This document shows positions 38,654-48,437 of a stretch of DNA of 64,000 nt, piece by piece. This DNA comes from Desulfomarina profundi (GTDB taxonomy: Bacteria > Desulfobacterota > Desulfobulbia > Desulfobulbales > Desulfocapsaceae), in NCBI RefSeq assembly GCF_019703855.1, contig NZ_AP024086.1, positions 3,058,501 to 3,122,500 on the forward strand, given 5' to 3'. The notes beneath the pieces are model-generated. The model was not told the origin of the DNA. It searched no databases and was given only the letters and a program-made list of their open reading frames with translations. Position 1 is the first letter of the stretch. Each line of letters opens with the position of its first letter. The translations under genes were made by a program, and so were the position numbers.

Positions 38654-39034
38654 TTACAGAGTAAAACCTCTTTTTCTCAGGTCACTCATGGAAAGATCAT
38701 TATTCTCAAGCAGGTGCATTATTTTCTGTCGAGGGCCGATATTTGAGAGAAAGAGCAAACCTATCAGAAGAAGAAAAAAAAGAGTACTGAAGGTACCGTC
38801 ACCCCACAGTGTTGAAAAAGCGAGGGGAATGAAAAGCACTCCCATATACAGCATCCTCTCATAAGCCGTTTTCAACAATAATCTTAATGTGGCAAAATCC
38901 TCCTCAGTCAGTTCCGGAAGGCGGGAATGATCCAGGAGAGAAAGAGTTCTTCGTCGAACCCGAAAGAGATACATGATTGAAGCTCCGGTCAGAAAATAGA
39001 GAAGAGCCGTCAGTATATCAGCAGACATAAGCAT
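38654..39034 (-). CDS. Small hypothetical membrane protein
   Basis: This 126-residue protein has a hydrophobic N-terminal helix (about 5-22), a charged cytoplasmic stretch (RVRRRTLSLLDHSRLPELTEEDFATLR), a pair of hydrophobic helices (about 62-76 and 82-97), and a charged C-terminal tail. No family is recognised. It stands alone on the minus strand, convergent with the MCP-PilZ gene, with about 30 bases between the ends. Its coding nature is supported by the amphipathic pattern and lack of a better frame, not by homology. Confidence 0.5.
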   Translation of the reverse strand: MLMSADILTALLYFLTGASIMYLFRVRRRTLSLLDHSRLPELTEEDFATLRLLLKTAYERMLYMGVLFIPLAFSTLWGDGTFSTLFFLLLIGLLFLSNIGPRQKIMHLLENNDLSMSDLRKRGFTL

Positions 39035-39089
39035 CCATTAAACCCTGAAAGGATGTCCTTCCAGTCGGGATTCCGCCCAGGTGGAAGAA

Positions 39090-39157
39090 CATCCTTCGTT
39101 ACTCTGTTGTACCCAAAAGGCGTAAAAGACAGCACCTTTGGGCCCAGCTATACCGGT
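39090..39157 (-). repeat. Dispersed intergenic repeat, family 2 (inverted, diverged copy)
   Basis: On the minus strand it reads AGCTGGGCCCAAAGG, then TTTTGGGTACAACAGAGTAA and GAAGGATGTTCTTC, which follows the order of the other family 2 copies with several substitutions. It lies just beyond the YeiH-type gene stop. Confidence 0.45.
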
Positions 39158-39162
39158 TCATC

Positions 39163-40806
39163 TCAGTTGACAATAACCCCTGCCATGTTCGGAATCTGCA
39201 TTCCATGATGGAACAGATAGGCAATAATGACCGCAACTGGAATGATAAAAAGAAAGAGGGAGACAAAATAGACCCAGACCATTTTGCCGAACTGTGCTTC
39301 CGCCAGTTTTTTGAAATCGGTTATTATGCCGAGGCTCATGAAAGTCAGCATGAAAAAGAGTTTTCTCATACCTTTTTCAACGGCAACAGCACCCACCTTG
39401 GCATTTTTGAGAACTGCCAGTCCTTCGGGGGTGGAGCCTGACTGTCCGGGGCCAAAAAAGATACCGAGATAGATCCACCAGGCAGCAAAATAGCCCAATA
39501 CAAACTTGGGAAACCGGAACCAGACTTCCGAGAACGGTACCCGATCTCCCTCATGTTTCTCAATCTTGTAGACCCAGAACAGAGCAAGGACAAACGCCCA
39601 GAGTCCGATAAACATATCGATCCAGATTTTAGTCATGACTGCACTGGTGGTAATAACCCCGGGCATCCAGACAATTTTGCCACCACTCTCCTTTTCAACC
39701 TTTGCACGCATGAACTCATCAAGCAGTTCACCGGCTGCAGCATCGGCGCCGTCGGTTTTCACAGCCATACCCATTGCTGACCCGGCGACAATGGGATCAC
39801 TGGTTCCCGGCCACACATGGGTAAAGACTCCCGGTAAAATAACCAGTTCAATAACAGCATAGACAACGACAAGGGCAGAAACCATAATGGAAACTATGGG
39901 CCTGGCCCGCACGGCGCCACCCGTCGCTACAGCTGCTGAAACACCGCAGATGGAGATGGCCGAGCCAAGCACTGCCGCTGTTTTACGTGGCAATTTGAAG
40001 ATGAGCCGGGAAATCGTATAGACACCCGGCCAGAAAATCAGGTAAGCCACAACCGTTGCGGCTGCACCGGCCACAAAAAGTTCAAAGGTAAGATGGGCCA
40101 TCTGCTGGCCAATCTCCGCCCCCTTCGCCCCCAGCTTCGAACCGGTCAGAACAGCCTTGATGGGCAGATAACCAACCTTGACCCCAAGAAAAACAATGGC
40201 GGTCTTGATATACCATTCTGGTTTGGCCGCTTCACTGAGATAACGTGCAAGAGGTTTAAAAAAATTACCTATAAGGAGTCCCACCACAAGAGCCAGAATA
40301 AAGGAAGCACCGCCGCCGAGGGAAAGGGTGAAGGTACCCGCCGGAAAATGGCTTTTTTTCAGGTCAACAGCCGATGCAGCGAAAAAGGCATTATGACCGA
40401 TAAACCAGACTGCATAGGTCAAAAAGAAAATGATTGTCCAGCCAACCACAAAACGCTTTATATCCCACTTCTGGAAATAAGCTCCAATAGTAGTGGCAAT
40501 AGTAAAAACAATATAAGTAACAAAAATGGAGCCGATCGGCCCAAGTGACTTGTAAGCTGCCTTGGCGGTGAGACTGTATTTCCCGCCAAGGGCGTAAAAC
40601 GATTTGTCAATCGTGACTATTTTCTTTGCAATTGCGCCATCGGGCATGGAGGCGACCCAGATTTTCGGATAGGATATCCATCCAACCAGGTCGACACCCG
40701 AAAGCGTCAGAAGACCGAGAATAAAAAAGGCAAGACCCAGCCAGACTGCCCACCAGTCCTCTGTTGTGGCCATGCCGGAATACCAGTATCGTTGCGTTTT
40801 AGCCAT
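39163..40806 (-). CDS. YeiH/PSE-family transporter (putative sulfate/sulfite exporter), copy 1
   Basis: This 547-residue membrane protein has about 12-14 helices. The family signature is GSAISICGVSAAVATGGAV (about 290-308), and the C-terminal half has GMRKLFFMLTFMSLGIITDFKKL. The family (TauZ/YeiH) is often proposed to export sulfate or sulfite in sulfonate users, but transport has rarely been shown directly. The N-terminal 150 residues, with a long extramembrane loop, are longer than in short YeiH proteins. AGGAGGAAAGAT precedes the ATG. It follows two small genes in a probable operon; a paralogue lies at 62405-64000. Confidence 0.82.
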   Translation of the reverse strand: MAKTQRYWYSGMATTEDWWAVWLGLAFFILGLLTLSGVDLVGWISYPKIWVASMPDGAIAKKIVTIDKSFYALGGKYSLTAKAAYKSLGPIGSIFVTYIVFTIATTIGAYFQKWDIKRFVVGWTIIFFLTYAVWFIGHNAFFAASAVDLKKSHFPAGTFTLSLGGGASFILALVVGLLIGNFFKPLARYLSEAAKPEWYIKTAIVFLGVKVGYLPIKAVLTGSKLGAKGAEIGQQMAHLTFELFVAGAAATVVAYLIFWPGVYTISRLIFKLPRKTAAVLGSAISICGVSAAVATGGAVRARPIVSIMVSALVVVYAVIELVILPGVFTHVWPGTSDPIVAGSAMGMAVKTDGADAAAGELLDEFMRAKVEKESGGKIVWMPGVITTSAVMTKIWIDMFIGLWAFVLALFWVYKIEKHEGDRVPFSEVWFRFPKFVLGYFAAWWIYLGIFFGPGQSGSTPEGLAVLKNAKVGAVAVEKGMRKLFFMLTFMSLGIITDFKKLAEAQFGKMVWVYFVSLFLFIIPVAVIIAYLFHHGMQIPNMAGVIVN

Positions 40807-40818
40807 ATCTTTCCTCCT

Positions 40819-41114
40819 CTATGCCTGATAGCGAAGGGGATCTCAAGGATACGGTTGAAATAATGATTCATATAGGGCCGCATCCACATGGGAATCACCT
40901 CGTTGTCAAAACTCATAAACACATCCAGTGACTGTCCATGTTTGAGATCTTTTCCCAGAATACTGTCAAGCTTGCGATCAAGTTCATTTAATGACGGCGC
41001 GCTCAGGCTGATGGAGCTGTTGGAAACCGTCCAGTTTCTGCCATCATGATGAAGAATCATTTCAATTACTTCTTTCTGATCTTTCCCGTTGTTATGAAAG
41101 AATGAAAAAGCCAT
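40819..41114 (-). CDS. Small DUF5395-like cytosolic protein (one frameshift)
   Basis: The ATG at 41114 has GGAGGGTGGG upstream. The protein reads ILHHDGRNWTVSN, LSAPSLNELDRKLDSIL and IPMWMRPYMNHYFNRILEIP, resembling the small DUF5395 family; I am only moderately sure of that name. As read, the frame runs about 100 bases into the transporter gene. Adding one base to GGGG 40836-40839 gives a stop at 40819-40821, immediately before the transporter's ribosome site, and a 98-residue protein. This natural end supports the correction. A partner role for the YeiH transporter is inferred from position only. Confidence 0.6.
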
Positions 41115-41128
41115 CGTCCCACCCTCCA

Positions 41129-41317
41129 TCAGTGAAAAATTGATGTCGGCACCAGGATCAATCCGATAATCAGTGCAACAAATGCGCAGGCAAGAGAACC
41201 GAGAACCAGCTTGGTTTCAATGGGCTCCCATGGTTCAGCCCCTTCAAGAACACTGGATGTATCCAGCTCTTCTCCGGACAGGGAACCGGAAGTATTATCA
41301 TTTAATTTTTCTGACAT
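41129..41317 (-). CDS. Small single-TM membrane protein beside the YeiH transporter
   Basis: This 62-residue protein starts at ATG 41317, with AAAGGAGGCC upstream. About 34 acidic soluble residues are followed by one TM helix (LVLGSLACAFVALIIGLILV). A protein of the same plan (acidic head, C-terminal TM, 65 residues) lies at 62187-62384 beside the second YeiH copy, although the sequences differ. The shared layout suggests small accessory subunits. The longer frame to 41590 is rejected because it lacks a start site and enters a repeat. Confidence 0.65.
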   Translation of the reverse strand: MSEKLNDNTSGSLSGEELDTSSVLEGAEPWEPIETKLVLGSLACAFVALIIGLILVPTSIFH

Positions 41318-41398
41318 AATGGCCTCCTTTTCTGGTTTTCGAACAAACCTGTACCCCACGCACAGGTTTCGTATATAAACGGCAGACTGGGAAGACGA

Positions 41399-41488
41399 AA
41401 GCATGGCTGGGCCAAATGGCTCAACCGCAAAAAAACGAATTAAAAATCCAACTGCGACAAAACGATCTTCGACAGCGGAATTTTCAGA
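41399..41488 (+). repeat. Dispersed intergenic repeat, family 2 (copy 3)
   Basis: AGCATGGCTGGGCCAAATGG, CTCAACC, AAAAATCC, ACTGCGACAAAACGATCTTC and GGAATTTTCAG follow the same order as 4602-4721 plus the segment after the MITE there. This uninterrupted copy is the reference for the empty MITE site. The rest of 41318-41862 shows no gene. Confidence 0.6.
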
Positions 41489-41862
41489 TAGCGAAATGAA
41501 ACAATAAGGGAGAACGAGATATCTTTGAGTCATTTTCAATTCACCATGGCTTTTGGACTGCCTGATCGGCATGAAAAGAAAATCCAGCACTCAATTACGT
41601 ACCTGTTACCGCCACTATACACCATTTTTAAAAAAATGGCTTGCTACAATGTGGTTATTGCTGATGCAAGGTTTTGTACTGCTCTCCTTTCGAGACTCAG
41701 CACGGGTGCTGAACTGGTTTTTTATCCCGAAATCGTTTTTCCTTGTCACATTGCAGCTTTTGCCGTATTTTCGACAAATTATTCTTTTTTCCAGATAACT
41801 ATACTTCTTGCCGATTAATCGACCATGACAACTGAAACAGATACAACGAATCACATACCAAA

Positions 41863-43839
41863 ATGGAACCTGTGCAAATGAACGCTTTTTCCCTCTCTTT
41901 TATTATTATTTTTGCAGCAGGTATAATGCCCTTCCTGACCTTACGATGGTTTTCTGCAAGCAGATATATTTATTCAGGACTGACCACGATTGGCTGTATA
42001 GCCGGGCTCTGGTCTCTCATCAACTCCACTGCCGGGTCTGCTCAGACTGAATGGTCATGGATATGGCTCCATTCCCTTACTCTGACATTCTCCCTTGATT
42101 CCCTCAGCAGCTATTTTCTGCTACCGGTTTTCCTGGTTTGTCCCCTGGCTGCCATTTACAGCTTCGGCTATTTCGATCAACAGGAAAAGGGCCTGCGAAA
42201 CAGCGTCAGTTTCTTCTTTACAAATATTCTCATTCTTTCCATGACACTGGTAATCACTGCCGGCAACCTGATCACGTTTGCCCTGTCCTGGGAACTCATG
42301 TCCCTGTCATCTTATTTCCTGGTAATGTATGATTATTCAAAGGAGAATACAAGAAAAGCCGGTTACCTCTATTTTATCTTTGCCCAGACTGGGGCCCTCT
42401 TCATTTTCGCTTCCTTCGGTATCATTTTCAGCCATACAGGGCACCTGCTGTTTAGCGGCGCTGCAGCACTGCCGGATCAGGCAAAACAACTCGTGTTCTT
42501 TCTTGCATTTATTGGATTCGCCTCAAAAGCCGGGGTCTTCCCTTTTCATGTCTGGCTCCCCCATGCCCACCCGGCTGCTCCCAGCCACATATCGGCCATC
42601 ATGTCTGGAGTGATGATCAAAATGGGTATTTACGGTATTTTCAGAATGTACTTTGCCCTGGGAAGCACTGATCTTCTCCAAGGACAGACAATCCTTTTTT
42701 TCGGTATGATTTCAGCTATTCTAGGCGTAGTGTATGCCCTTGGAAAACATAATCTCAAAAGACTCCTGGCCTACCATAGTGTGGAAAATATCGGCATTAT
42801 TCTCATGGGCATGGGACTTGGTATGATCGGCATGGGCCACCAAAACGCAATAATGGCGGGTTTCGGTTTCGGCGGAGCTCTTCTGCACGTTCTCAATCAT
42901 TCTCTTTTCAAATCTCTTCTCTTTTTTGGGGCCGGGAACGTCATCAAAGAAACGGGAACCGCCCATATTGATGAAATGGGTGGCCTGATGAAAAAAATGA
43001 CCATAACCGGTAAATCATTTCTAACAGGTTCAGTTTCCATCTCCGGCCTGCCACCGTTCAACGGCTTTATCAGCGAGTTTCTCATCTATTTTGCCGCCTT
43101 CCAGGGGTTACAGTACGGGCACAGTTCACTGCTGTCCTCTATTCTCGCCATTATATCCCTGGCAGTCACGGGTGGTCTGGCCTCATTCTGTTTCACTAAG
43201 GTGGTCGGCATTGTCTTTCTGGGAGAACCACGGACAAATGGTGCCGCAGTAGCCATGGAAAAAAGCAGGGCCATGACCTTGCCCATGATTATTCCGGCGA
43301 TCTGCTGTCTGATGATAGGGATTTTTCCACAAATCTTTATCAATGCTGCCTTCGCCGCTCTTGCGGATTTACCGGGAATTACCGCAGTCAACCCGAAACT
43401 GGTGGACACAGTGGGAGCAGATCTTGCCCTTGCTTCCCGACTCTTTCTGTTCCTTTTTACCACAGTGATGCTCTGTAGAAAGCTCCTGTACAGGAAAAAA
43501 GAAATCACTCAGAGCTCCACCTGGGGATGTGGCTTTACAAGACCTTCTACCAGAATCCAGTACACAGGTACATCCTATGCCAGAAGCGTAATCGATTTTT
43601 TTCGCCCCTTTGTCCTTGTTCATGAGACTGCCGTCCTGCTGGATAAGATATTTCCCGGTCGAATCCACTATAAAAATCATACGGAAGATATCGCAGAAGT
43701 CGGTCTTACCAAAGGATTTTCAGAACCTCTTCTTGCTCTCCTGAAAAAACTCCGCTGGATTCAGCACGGCAATGTTCAGCTCTATATCGGCTATATCATC
43801 TCCACCGTTCTTGTCCTGCTCCTGATCCTGTTCACATAG
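41863..43839 (+). CDS. Ehr complex antiporter-like subunit (HyfB/NuoL type)
   Basis: This 658-residue protein has about 14-16 helices and the proton-antiporter core: LSWELMSLSSYFLVMYDY with the key glutamate, KAGVFPFHVWLPHAHPAAPSHISAIMSG, and a lysine in VMIKMGIYGIFRM. It is the first gene of a six-gene set in the order of hydrogenase-4 components B-C-E-F-G-HI. In complex I terms it is a proton- or sodium-pumping arm. The start ATG lacks a clear ribosome site; a second ATG five codons on is possible. The large C-terminal loop (ITQSSTWGCGFTRPSTR) matches HyfB proteins. Confidence 0.85.
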   Translation: MEPVQMNAFSLSFIIIFAAGIMPFLTLRWFSASRYIYSGLTTIGCIAGLWSLINSTAGSAQTEWSWIWLHSLTLTFSLDSLSSYFLLPVFLVCPLAAIYSFGYFDQQEKGLRNSVSFFFTNILILSMTLVITAGNLITFALSWELMSLSSYFLVMYDYSKENTRKAGYLYFIFAQTGALFIFASFGIIFSHTGHLLFSGAAALPDQAKQLVFFLAFIGFASKAGVFPFHVWLPHAHPAAPSHISAIMSGVMIKMGIYGIFRMYFALGSTDLLQGQTILFFGMISAILGVVYALGKHNLKRLLAYHSVENIGIILMGMGLGMIGMGHQNAIMAGFGFGGALLHVLNHSLFKSLLFFGAGNVIKETGTAHIDEMGGLMKKMTITGKSFLTGSVSISGLPPFNGFISEFLIYFAAFQGLQYGHSSLLSSILAIISLAVTGGLASFCFTKVVGIVFLGEPRTNGAAVAMEKSRAMTLPMIIPAICCLMIGIFPQIFINAAFAALADLPGITAVNPKLVDTVGADLALASRLFLFLFTTVMLCRKLLYRKKEITQSSTWGCGFTRPSTRIQYTGTSYARSVIDFFRPFVLVHETAVLLDKIFPGRIHYKNHTEDIAEVGLTKGFSEPLLALLKKLRWIQHGNVQLYIGYIISTVLVLLLILFT

Positions 43840-43860
43840 TTGCTGAAAAAAGGAATACGT

Positions 43861-44778
43861 ATGGAATCGATACTTTCACTCATCCTGGCCCTGCTGTCAG
43901 CCCCTCTTTTTCCGGGGGTGATCCTCAAGGTTAAAGCCTTTTTTGCCGGGAAAAAAGGACCACCTCTCCTGATCAAATACTACACTCTTATAAAACTGTT
44001 GAGAAAGGGCTCGGTGTACAGTAGCAGTACCAGTTTTGTTTTCAAACTTGGTCCCCTGGTCTCCCTTGCCGGAGCACTCATGGTTCTCCTCTTCTTTCCG
44101 ATAGCTGCCATCAAGCCGGTTTTCTCCTTTCACGGAGATGTCATTGCTCTCTTTTACGTTATGGCGACGGGTCGCTTTTTTACCATTGCCGCCGCCCTCG
44201 ACACAGCTTCTCCATTCCAGGGAATGGGTGCAGCCCGGGAAGCCTTTTTCGGCACACTTGCGGAAGCCTCCATTTTTGCGATTCTCATCCTCTTTTACCG
44301 AATGAATGGAGGCCTGGCATTCTCTGAGTATTTTACGGGGACAATGGTGATAAGCCTGACCAGCCCCACCGGTTCTCTTCTGCTGCTTGTAATTGTTTCT
44401 CTGTTCATGATTCTGCTCACTGAAAACTCCCGAGTACCGGTAGATGATCCGGCAACCCACCTGGAACTGACAATGATTCATGAGGTCATGATTCTTGATC
44501 ACAGCGGACCTGACCTGGCCCTTATTGAGCTCGGTTCATTTTATAAACTCTTTTTCTATGCCGCATTTATCACCCTTATTATTATTCCATTCAATCCCGC
44601 TGAGGGCCTTTTCAACCTGCCGCTTTTTTACACTGTTCTCACCGTTATATATGCGGCAATCGGCCTTATGGAATCAATAATGGCAAGATACAAAATGAAC
44701 CGTGTTCCAAAATTCATCCTCACCTCCTGTACTCTTGTTTTCTTTGCCGCAATTCTGACAATGGGATTTGTACAATGA
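43861..44778 (+). CDS. Ehr complex NuoH/HyfC-like membrane subunit
   Basis: This 305-residue protein has about eight helices. The NuoH-type signature is ENSRVPVDDPATHLELTMIHEVMILDHSG (shown in part), rich in acidic residues that in complex I couple quinone chemistry to proton movement. The start is ATG 43861 with AAAAAAGGA upstream, not the TTG at 43840. Its stop overlaps the next ATG (ATGA). It would anchor the hydrophilic HyfG- and HyfI-like subunits to the membrane. No frameshift or missing segment is seen. Confidence 0.87.
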   Translation: MESILSLILALLSAPLFPGVILKVKAFFAGKKGPPLLIKYYTLIKLLRKGSVYSSSTSFVFKLGPLVSLAGALMVLLFFPIAAIKPVFSFHGDVIALFYVMATGRFFTIAAALDTASPFQGMGAAREAFFGTLAEASIFAILILFYRMNGGLAFSEYFTGTMVISLTSPTGSLLLLVIVSLFMILLTENSRVPVDDPATHLELTMIHEVMILDHSGPDLALIELGSFYKLFFYAAFITLIIIPFNPAEGLFNLPLFYTVLTVIYAAIGLMESIMARYKMNRVPKFILTSCTLVFFAAILTMGFVQ

Positions 44779-45428
44779 CAAATATCAATGACATAATTCT
44801 GGTCCTGATTCTTCTTTCCGTCTTGCTCTCCCTGGCTTCGAACAGACTGATCACACTGGTAAAGGTTATGGCACTCCAGGGCATTTTAGTCTCCCTGCAA
44901 CCTCTCCTTCTGGATCACCACTCCAACATGGGGAGCGGTGGAGTGATTTTTTTCCAGATCATGCTTTTGATCAAAGGCATCCTGATTCCCGGTCTTCTTT
45001 TTGTTGCCCTGAAACGAATTTCCATCAAAAGGGAAATCGAACCTATAATCGGTTATCACGCATCACTTCTTGCCGGATTACTCATTATTCTGCTCTCCGT
45101 TTTTATCACAGACAAACTGCAATCTTCCATTCCCCGGGGACATGAACTCATTCTTACAACAGCCATTGCGACCATGTCCGCAGGGTTTTTCCTGATGATG
45201 AGCCGAAGAAAAGCCATTACCCAGGTCATCGGCTACCTGATGCTGGAAAACGGTATCTATCTTGTGGGAACCGCGCTCACCAGGCACTCCCACACGATAT
45301 ACGTTGTCGAATTCGGTGTACTCCTTGATCTGCTGGTTGGTGTGATGATCATGGGAATCATCCTCCATGATATCAATCATGCCTATGATGATATTGATAC
45401 CGATCTTCTCAACCGCCTGAAGGATTGA
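44775..45428 (+). CDS. Ehr complex HyfE/NuoK-like membrane subunit
   Basis: This 217-residue protein has about six to seven helices. The N-terminal helices, with VMALQGILVSL, and the later GYLMLENGIYLVG with a membrane glutamate are typical of HyfE, which corresponds to NuoK plus extra helices. It overlaps both neighbours or nearly so, indicating a tight operon. It is believed to form part of the transmembrane proton path between the NuoH-like subunit and the antiporter-like subunits. Confidence 0.82.
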   Translation: MTNINDIILVLILLSVLLSLASNRLITLVKVMALQGILVSLQPLLLDHHSNMGSGGVIFFQIMLLIKGILIPGLLFVALKRISIKREIEPIIGYHASLLAGLLIILLSVFITDKLQSSIPRGHELILTTAIATMSAGFFLMMSRRKAITQVIGYLMLENGIYLVGTALTRHSHTIYVVEFGVLLDLLVGVMIMGIILHDINHAYDDIDTDLLNRLKD

Positions 45429-45433
45429 CACCC

Positions 45434-46882
45434 ATGCTGGAACTTATATTTTTGCTGCCCTTACTGACCGGGATAATTTCCCTTTTTCTCCCTCTGAACA
45501 TCGGTCGTCCCATGCTGCTCATTGTTGCCCTGCTCCATGTACAACTGAGCATAATGGGCTGGCTTGGAAAACTGCCGGTTTACAACGCCGATTTCTTTTC
45601 TCCGCAACCGGCGGGTATGCTGGTGTTGCTTGTAACTTCCTTTATTTTCTTCTGGATCTCGCTCTATACCGTACGGTACATAAAAGAAACCGGAATGGAA
45701 AACAAGCCGGTATTCCTCGGGTGCATGCTGCTTTTCCTTGGCACCATGAGTATGGTGACCCTTGCGGATCATCCAATTGTCCTGTGGATAGCCATTGAGG
45801 CAACAACCCTGGTAAGTGCCCCTCTTATATTCCTGCACCGTTCCAAAGAAGCCCTTGAAGCGACCTGGAAATATGTTCTCATCTGCTCCGTCGGCATTGC
45901 CCTTGCCCTTCTGGGCTGTTTTTTCATCACTCTTTCCATCGATATTGCCGATGTAGATATTCCCCTTACTTTTGCCTCACTCAACCAGGTCGCAGGTCAA
46001 CTTGACCCCATATGGCTGAAAGCTGGTTTTATTTTTATTCTGATAGGATTCGGCACAAAAATGGGCCTGGCCCCTCTACACACCTGGCTTCCTGACGCAC
46101 ACAGTCAGGCCCCCAGTTCCGCCTCCGCCCTGCTCTCCGGAGCCCTTTTAAATTGTGCATTTCTCGGCATCTACAAGACCCACACATTAATGGTACTGGC
46201 AGGACTCGGTGACTTTTCAGGAAAACTGCTTGTGGGCTTCGGTCTTATTTCCATGTTGGTTGCCGGTATTTTTATCATGAGACAATCTGACTACAAAAGA
46301 ATGCTCGCCTACTCGTCCATCGAAAACATGGGTGTGATTGCTTTTGGTGTGGGAATAGGCGGTTTTGCTCTGTATGGGGCAATTCTCCACATGATCCACC
46401 ATTCTCTTATAAAATCATCTCTTTTCTTATCTGCCGGTAACATCATGCGTGGGTTCGGAAGCAAAGCAGTAAAGGAAGTGGGTGGTCTCATCAAATACCT
46501 GCCCAAAACATTTCTCTCATTTTTTGCCGGTTTTATAGGGATTGCCGGGCTGCCACCTTTTGGTCTTTTTCTCAGCGAACTGTTCATTCTTATCGGAACC
46601 TTTCAGGCACACAAACCTGTTGCTGCATTTCTCTTCGGCTTCAGCCTCCTCCTGGTCATCGCAGGAGCAGCAAAAATTGTCATGAAGATGTCCTTTTCAG
46701 ATAAACCGGCATGGCAGAACCCAATGACTCAGCCACAACAGAGAAATGAAACATTCATGCGAACATTTCCTCCTTATGTCCTGCTTCTTGCGTCCCTTGT
46801 TCTCTGTATCTGGATGCCGGACAGGCTGTATACAACGATTGCCAACACTATCCAAATCATCGGAGGAACAATAAATGGCTAA
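45434..46882 (+). CDS. Ehr complex antiporter-like subunit (HyfF/NuoN type)
   Basis: This 482-residue protein has about 13-14 helices. Motifs of the proton_antipo_M domain: VLWIAIEATTLVSAPLIFL with the essential glutamate, KMGLAPLHTWLPDAHSQAPSSASALLSG with the lysine, and YKRMLAYSSIENMGVIAFG. ATG 45434 is chosen over the TTG nine bases upstream because GAAGGA is well spaced for it. It ends inside the start of the HyfG-like gene (8-base overlap). It is a second ion-pumping arm of the complex. Confidence 0.86.
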   Translation: MLELIFLLPLLTGIISLFLPLNIGRPMLLIVALLHVQLSIMGWLGKLPVYNADFFSPQPAGMLVLLVTSFIFFWISLYTVRYIKETGMENKPVFLGCMLLFLGTMSMVTLADHPIVLWIAIEATTLVSAPLIFLHRSKEALEATWKYVLICSVGIALALLGCFFITLSIDIADVDIPLTFASLNQVAGQLDPIWLKAGFIFILIGFGTKMGLAPLHTWLPDAHSQAPSSASALLSGALLNCAFLGIYKTHTLMVLAGLGDFSGKLLVGFGLISMLVAGIFIMRQSDYKRMLAYSSIENMGVIAFGVGIGGFALYGAILHMIHHSLIKSSLFLSAGNIMRGFGSKAVKEVGGLIKYLPKTFLSFFAGFIGIAGLPPFGLFLSELFILIGTFQAHKPVAAFLFGFSLLLVIAGAAKIVMKMSFSDKPAWQNPMTQPQQRNETFMRTFPPYVLLLASLVLCIWMPDRLYTTIANTIQIIGGTING

Positions 46883-48386
46883 TCTCCTGCAGATCCACAA
46901 CGGAGAAGTTGTCAAACGATCAGCAATTCCCCTGCTGTCTTTTCCAGAGTTTGCCGAAGTGCTGACTGATTTTATCAATAGAAACGGTTTTATTGTTCAA
47001 TTTTTCGCCTATCCTCAAAACAGAGAGAACCGTCTGCTTGCAGTATTACGGAATAAACAACTTTATATCACCAGTTGTACGGTAAAAGAGTCTTTTGATT
47101 CTCTTACAGCCTCAGCCAGTGAAAAATTTCACATGTTTGAGCGGGAAATAGCCGAACAGTACGGTATTACACCCAAAAACCATCCCTGGCTGAAAATGGT
47201 CCGCTACCACGCCAATTATCGAAATGTTCCCGATGTGTTCGGCAATGATTATGCAGTAGATATTCCAGGTGAATATCCCTACTACGAGGTGGAAGGAGAC
47301 GGTATTCACGAAGTCGCAGTAGGTCCGGTCCACGCCGGCATTATAGAACCCGGCCACTTCCGTTTCCAGTGTGCAGGTGAAGAAGTCTTCTCCCTGGAAA
47401 TCCAGCACGGTTACCAGCACCGGGGAATTGAGAAACTGCTGACCAGGGTTCCCCTGAAACGGTTACCCATCATTTGTGAAGGTATCGCTGGAGATACCAG
47501 TATCGGTCACAACCTCTGCTGCTGTCAGGCGCTGGAAGCCCTGGGCAACCTGTCCGTTTCCCCGGAGGCAACTATCGTACGGACCATGGCCCTGGAACTG
47601 GAAAGAATAGCCAATCACATCGGTGACCTCGGAGCCCTCAGCGGAGATGTGGCCTTTAATCCACCGGCAGCCTATTTTGGTCGTATCAGGGGAGAATTTC
47701 TGAACCTGTTGCTGATCCTTTGTGGCAACAGGTTCGGAAAAAGCCTGATCCTTCCCGGCGGAATTTCAAAAAGTATGAACCGGGAACAGTCAGGAATAAT
47801 TAAAAACAAGCTGAGAGAACTGGAACCGGAAATCAGACATGTCTGTGACCTTCTTTTCTCAGCCCATACTGTCCAGGCCAGATTTGAACAGACCGGAACC
47901 GTATCGAGAGAAATTGCTGCCAGACTCGGCCTTGTTGGATACAGTGGCAAGGCATCCGGCCTTGACTACGACGCACGTGTCTTTTTCCCCACAGAGAGTT
48001 ACTTTTCCCTGGAGGGATACAGAAATGAAATTACTAACGGTGATGTCAACAGCCGTGCCTGGGTTCGCAGGGAAGAAATCATGCACTCAATACATCTGAT
48101 AAATACCCTGCTCAAAAGATCAGAAGAACTCTGCCCAAAGACAACTATGACCAAAATCTCCCTGGAACCCGATGCATGCATTGTCACAATCAATGAAGGC
48201 TGGCGGGGTGAAATATCCCACTGCCTGCTTACAGATAATTCCAGGAAAATAGAGCGATATAAAATCAAAGACCCCTCCTTCCATAACTGGACAGGGCTGG
48301 CCATGTCACTCCGAAACCAGGAAATATCAGATTTTCCCCTCTGCAATAAGAGTTTTAATCTCTCTTACTGCGGTTTTGACCTGTAG
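46875..48386 (+). CDS. Ehr complex NuoCD/HyfG-like large subunit lacking Ni-Fe ligands
   Basis: This 503-residue protein joins a NuoC-like N-terminal domain (about 1-130) with a NuoD/hydrogenase large-subunit domain that has QHGYQHRGIEKLL and GDTSIGHNLCC. Group 4 hydrogenases need an R-x-C-G-x-C early motif and a C-x-x-C near the C terminus. Here the first is EGIAGDTS and the end is PLCNKSFNLSYCG, with no C-x-x-C. The nickel site is therefore absent, as in energy-converting hydrogenase-related (Ehr) complexes. A quinone- or carrier-linked role like complex I is inferred; hydrogen chemistry is not expected. Confidence 0.85.
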   Translation: MANLLQIHNGEVVKRSAIPLLSFPEFAEVLTDFINRNGFIVQFFAYPQNRENRLLAVLRNKQLYITSCTVKESFDSLTASASEKFHMFEREIAEQYGITPKNHPWLKMVRYHANYRNVPDVFGNDYAVDIPGEYPYYEVEGDGIHEVAVGPVHAGIIEPGHFRFQCAGEEVFSLEIQHGYQHRGIEKLLTRVPLKRLPIICEGIAGDTSIGHNLCCCQALEALGNLSVSPEATIVRTMALELERIANHIGDLGALSGDVAFNPPAAYFGRIRGEFLNLLLILCGNRFGKSLILPGGISKSMNREQSGIIKNKLRELEPEIRHVCDLLFSAHTVQARFEQTGTVSREIAARLGLVGYSGKASGLDYDARVFFPTESYFSLEGYRNEITNGDVNSRAWVRREEIMHSIHLINTLLKRSEELCPKTTMTKISLEPDACIVTINEGWRGEISHCLLTDNSRKIERYKIKDPSFHNWTGLAMSLRNQEISDFPLCNKSFNLSYCGFDL

Positions 48387-48437
48387 AGCAATACCATCTC
48401 TGCAACAGTTCCCAAAAAACGAGAAGGACAAAACCAG

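Noticed and set aside
46875-48386. Group 4 NiFe hydrogenase large subunit
   Set aside because: Both nickel-binding C-x-x-C motifs are absent, so an Ehr-type subunit fits better.
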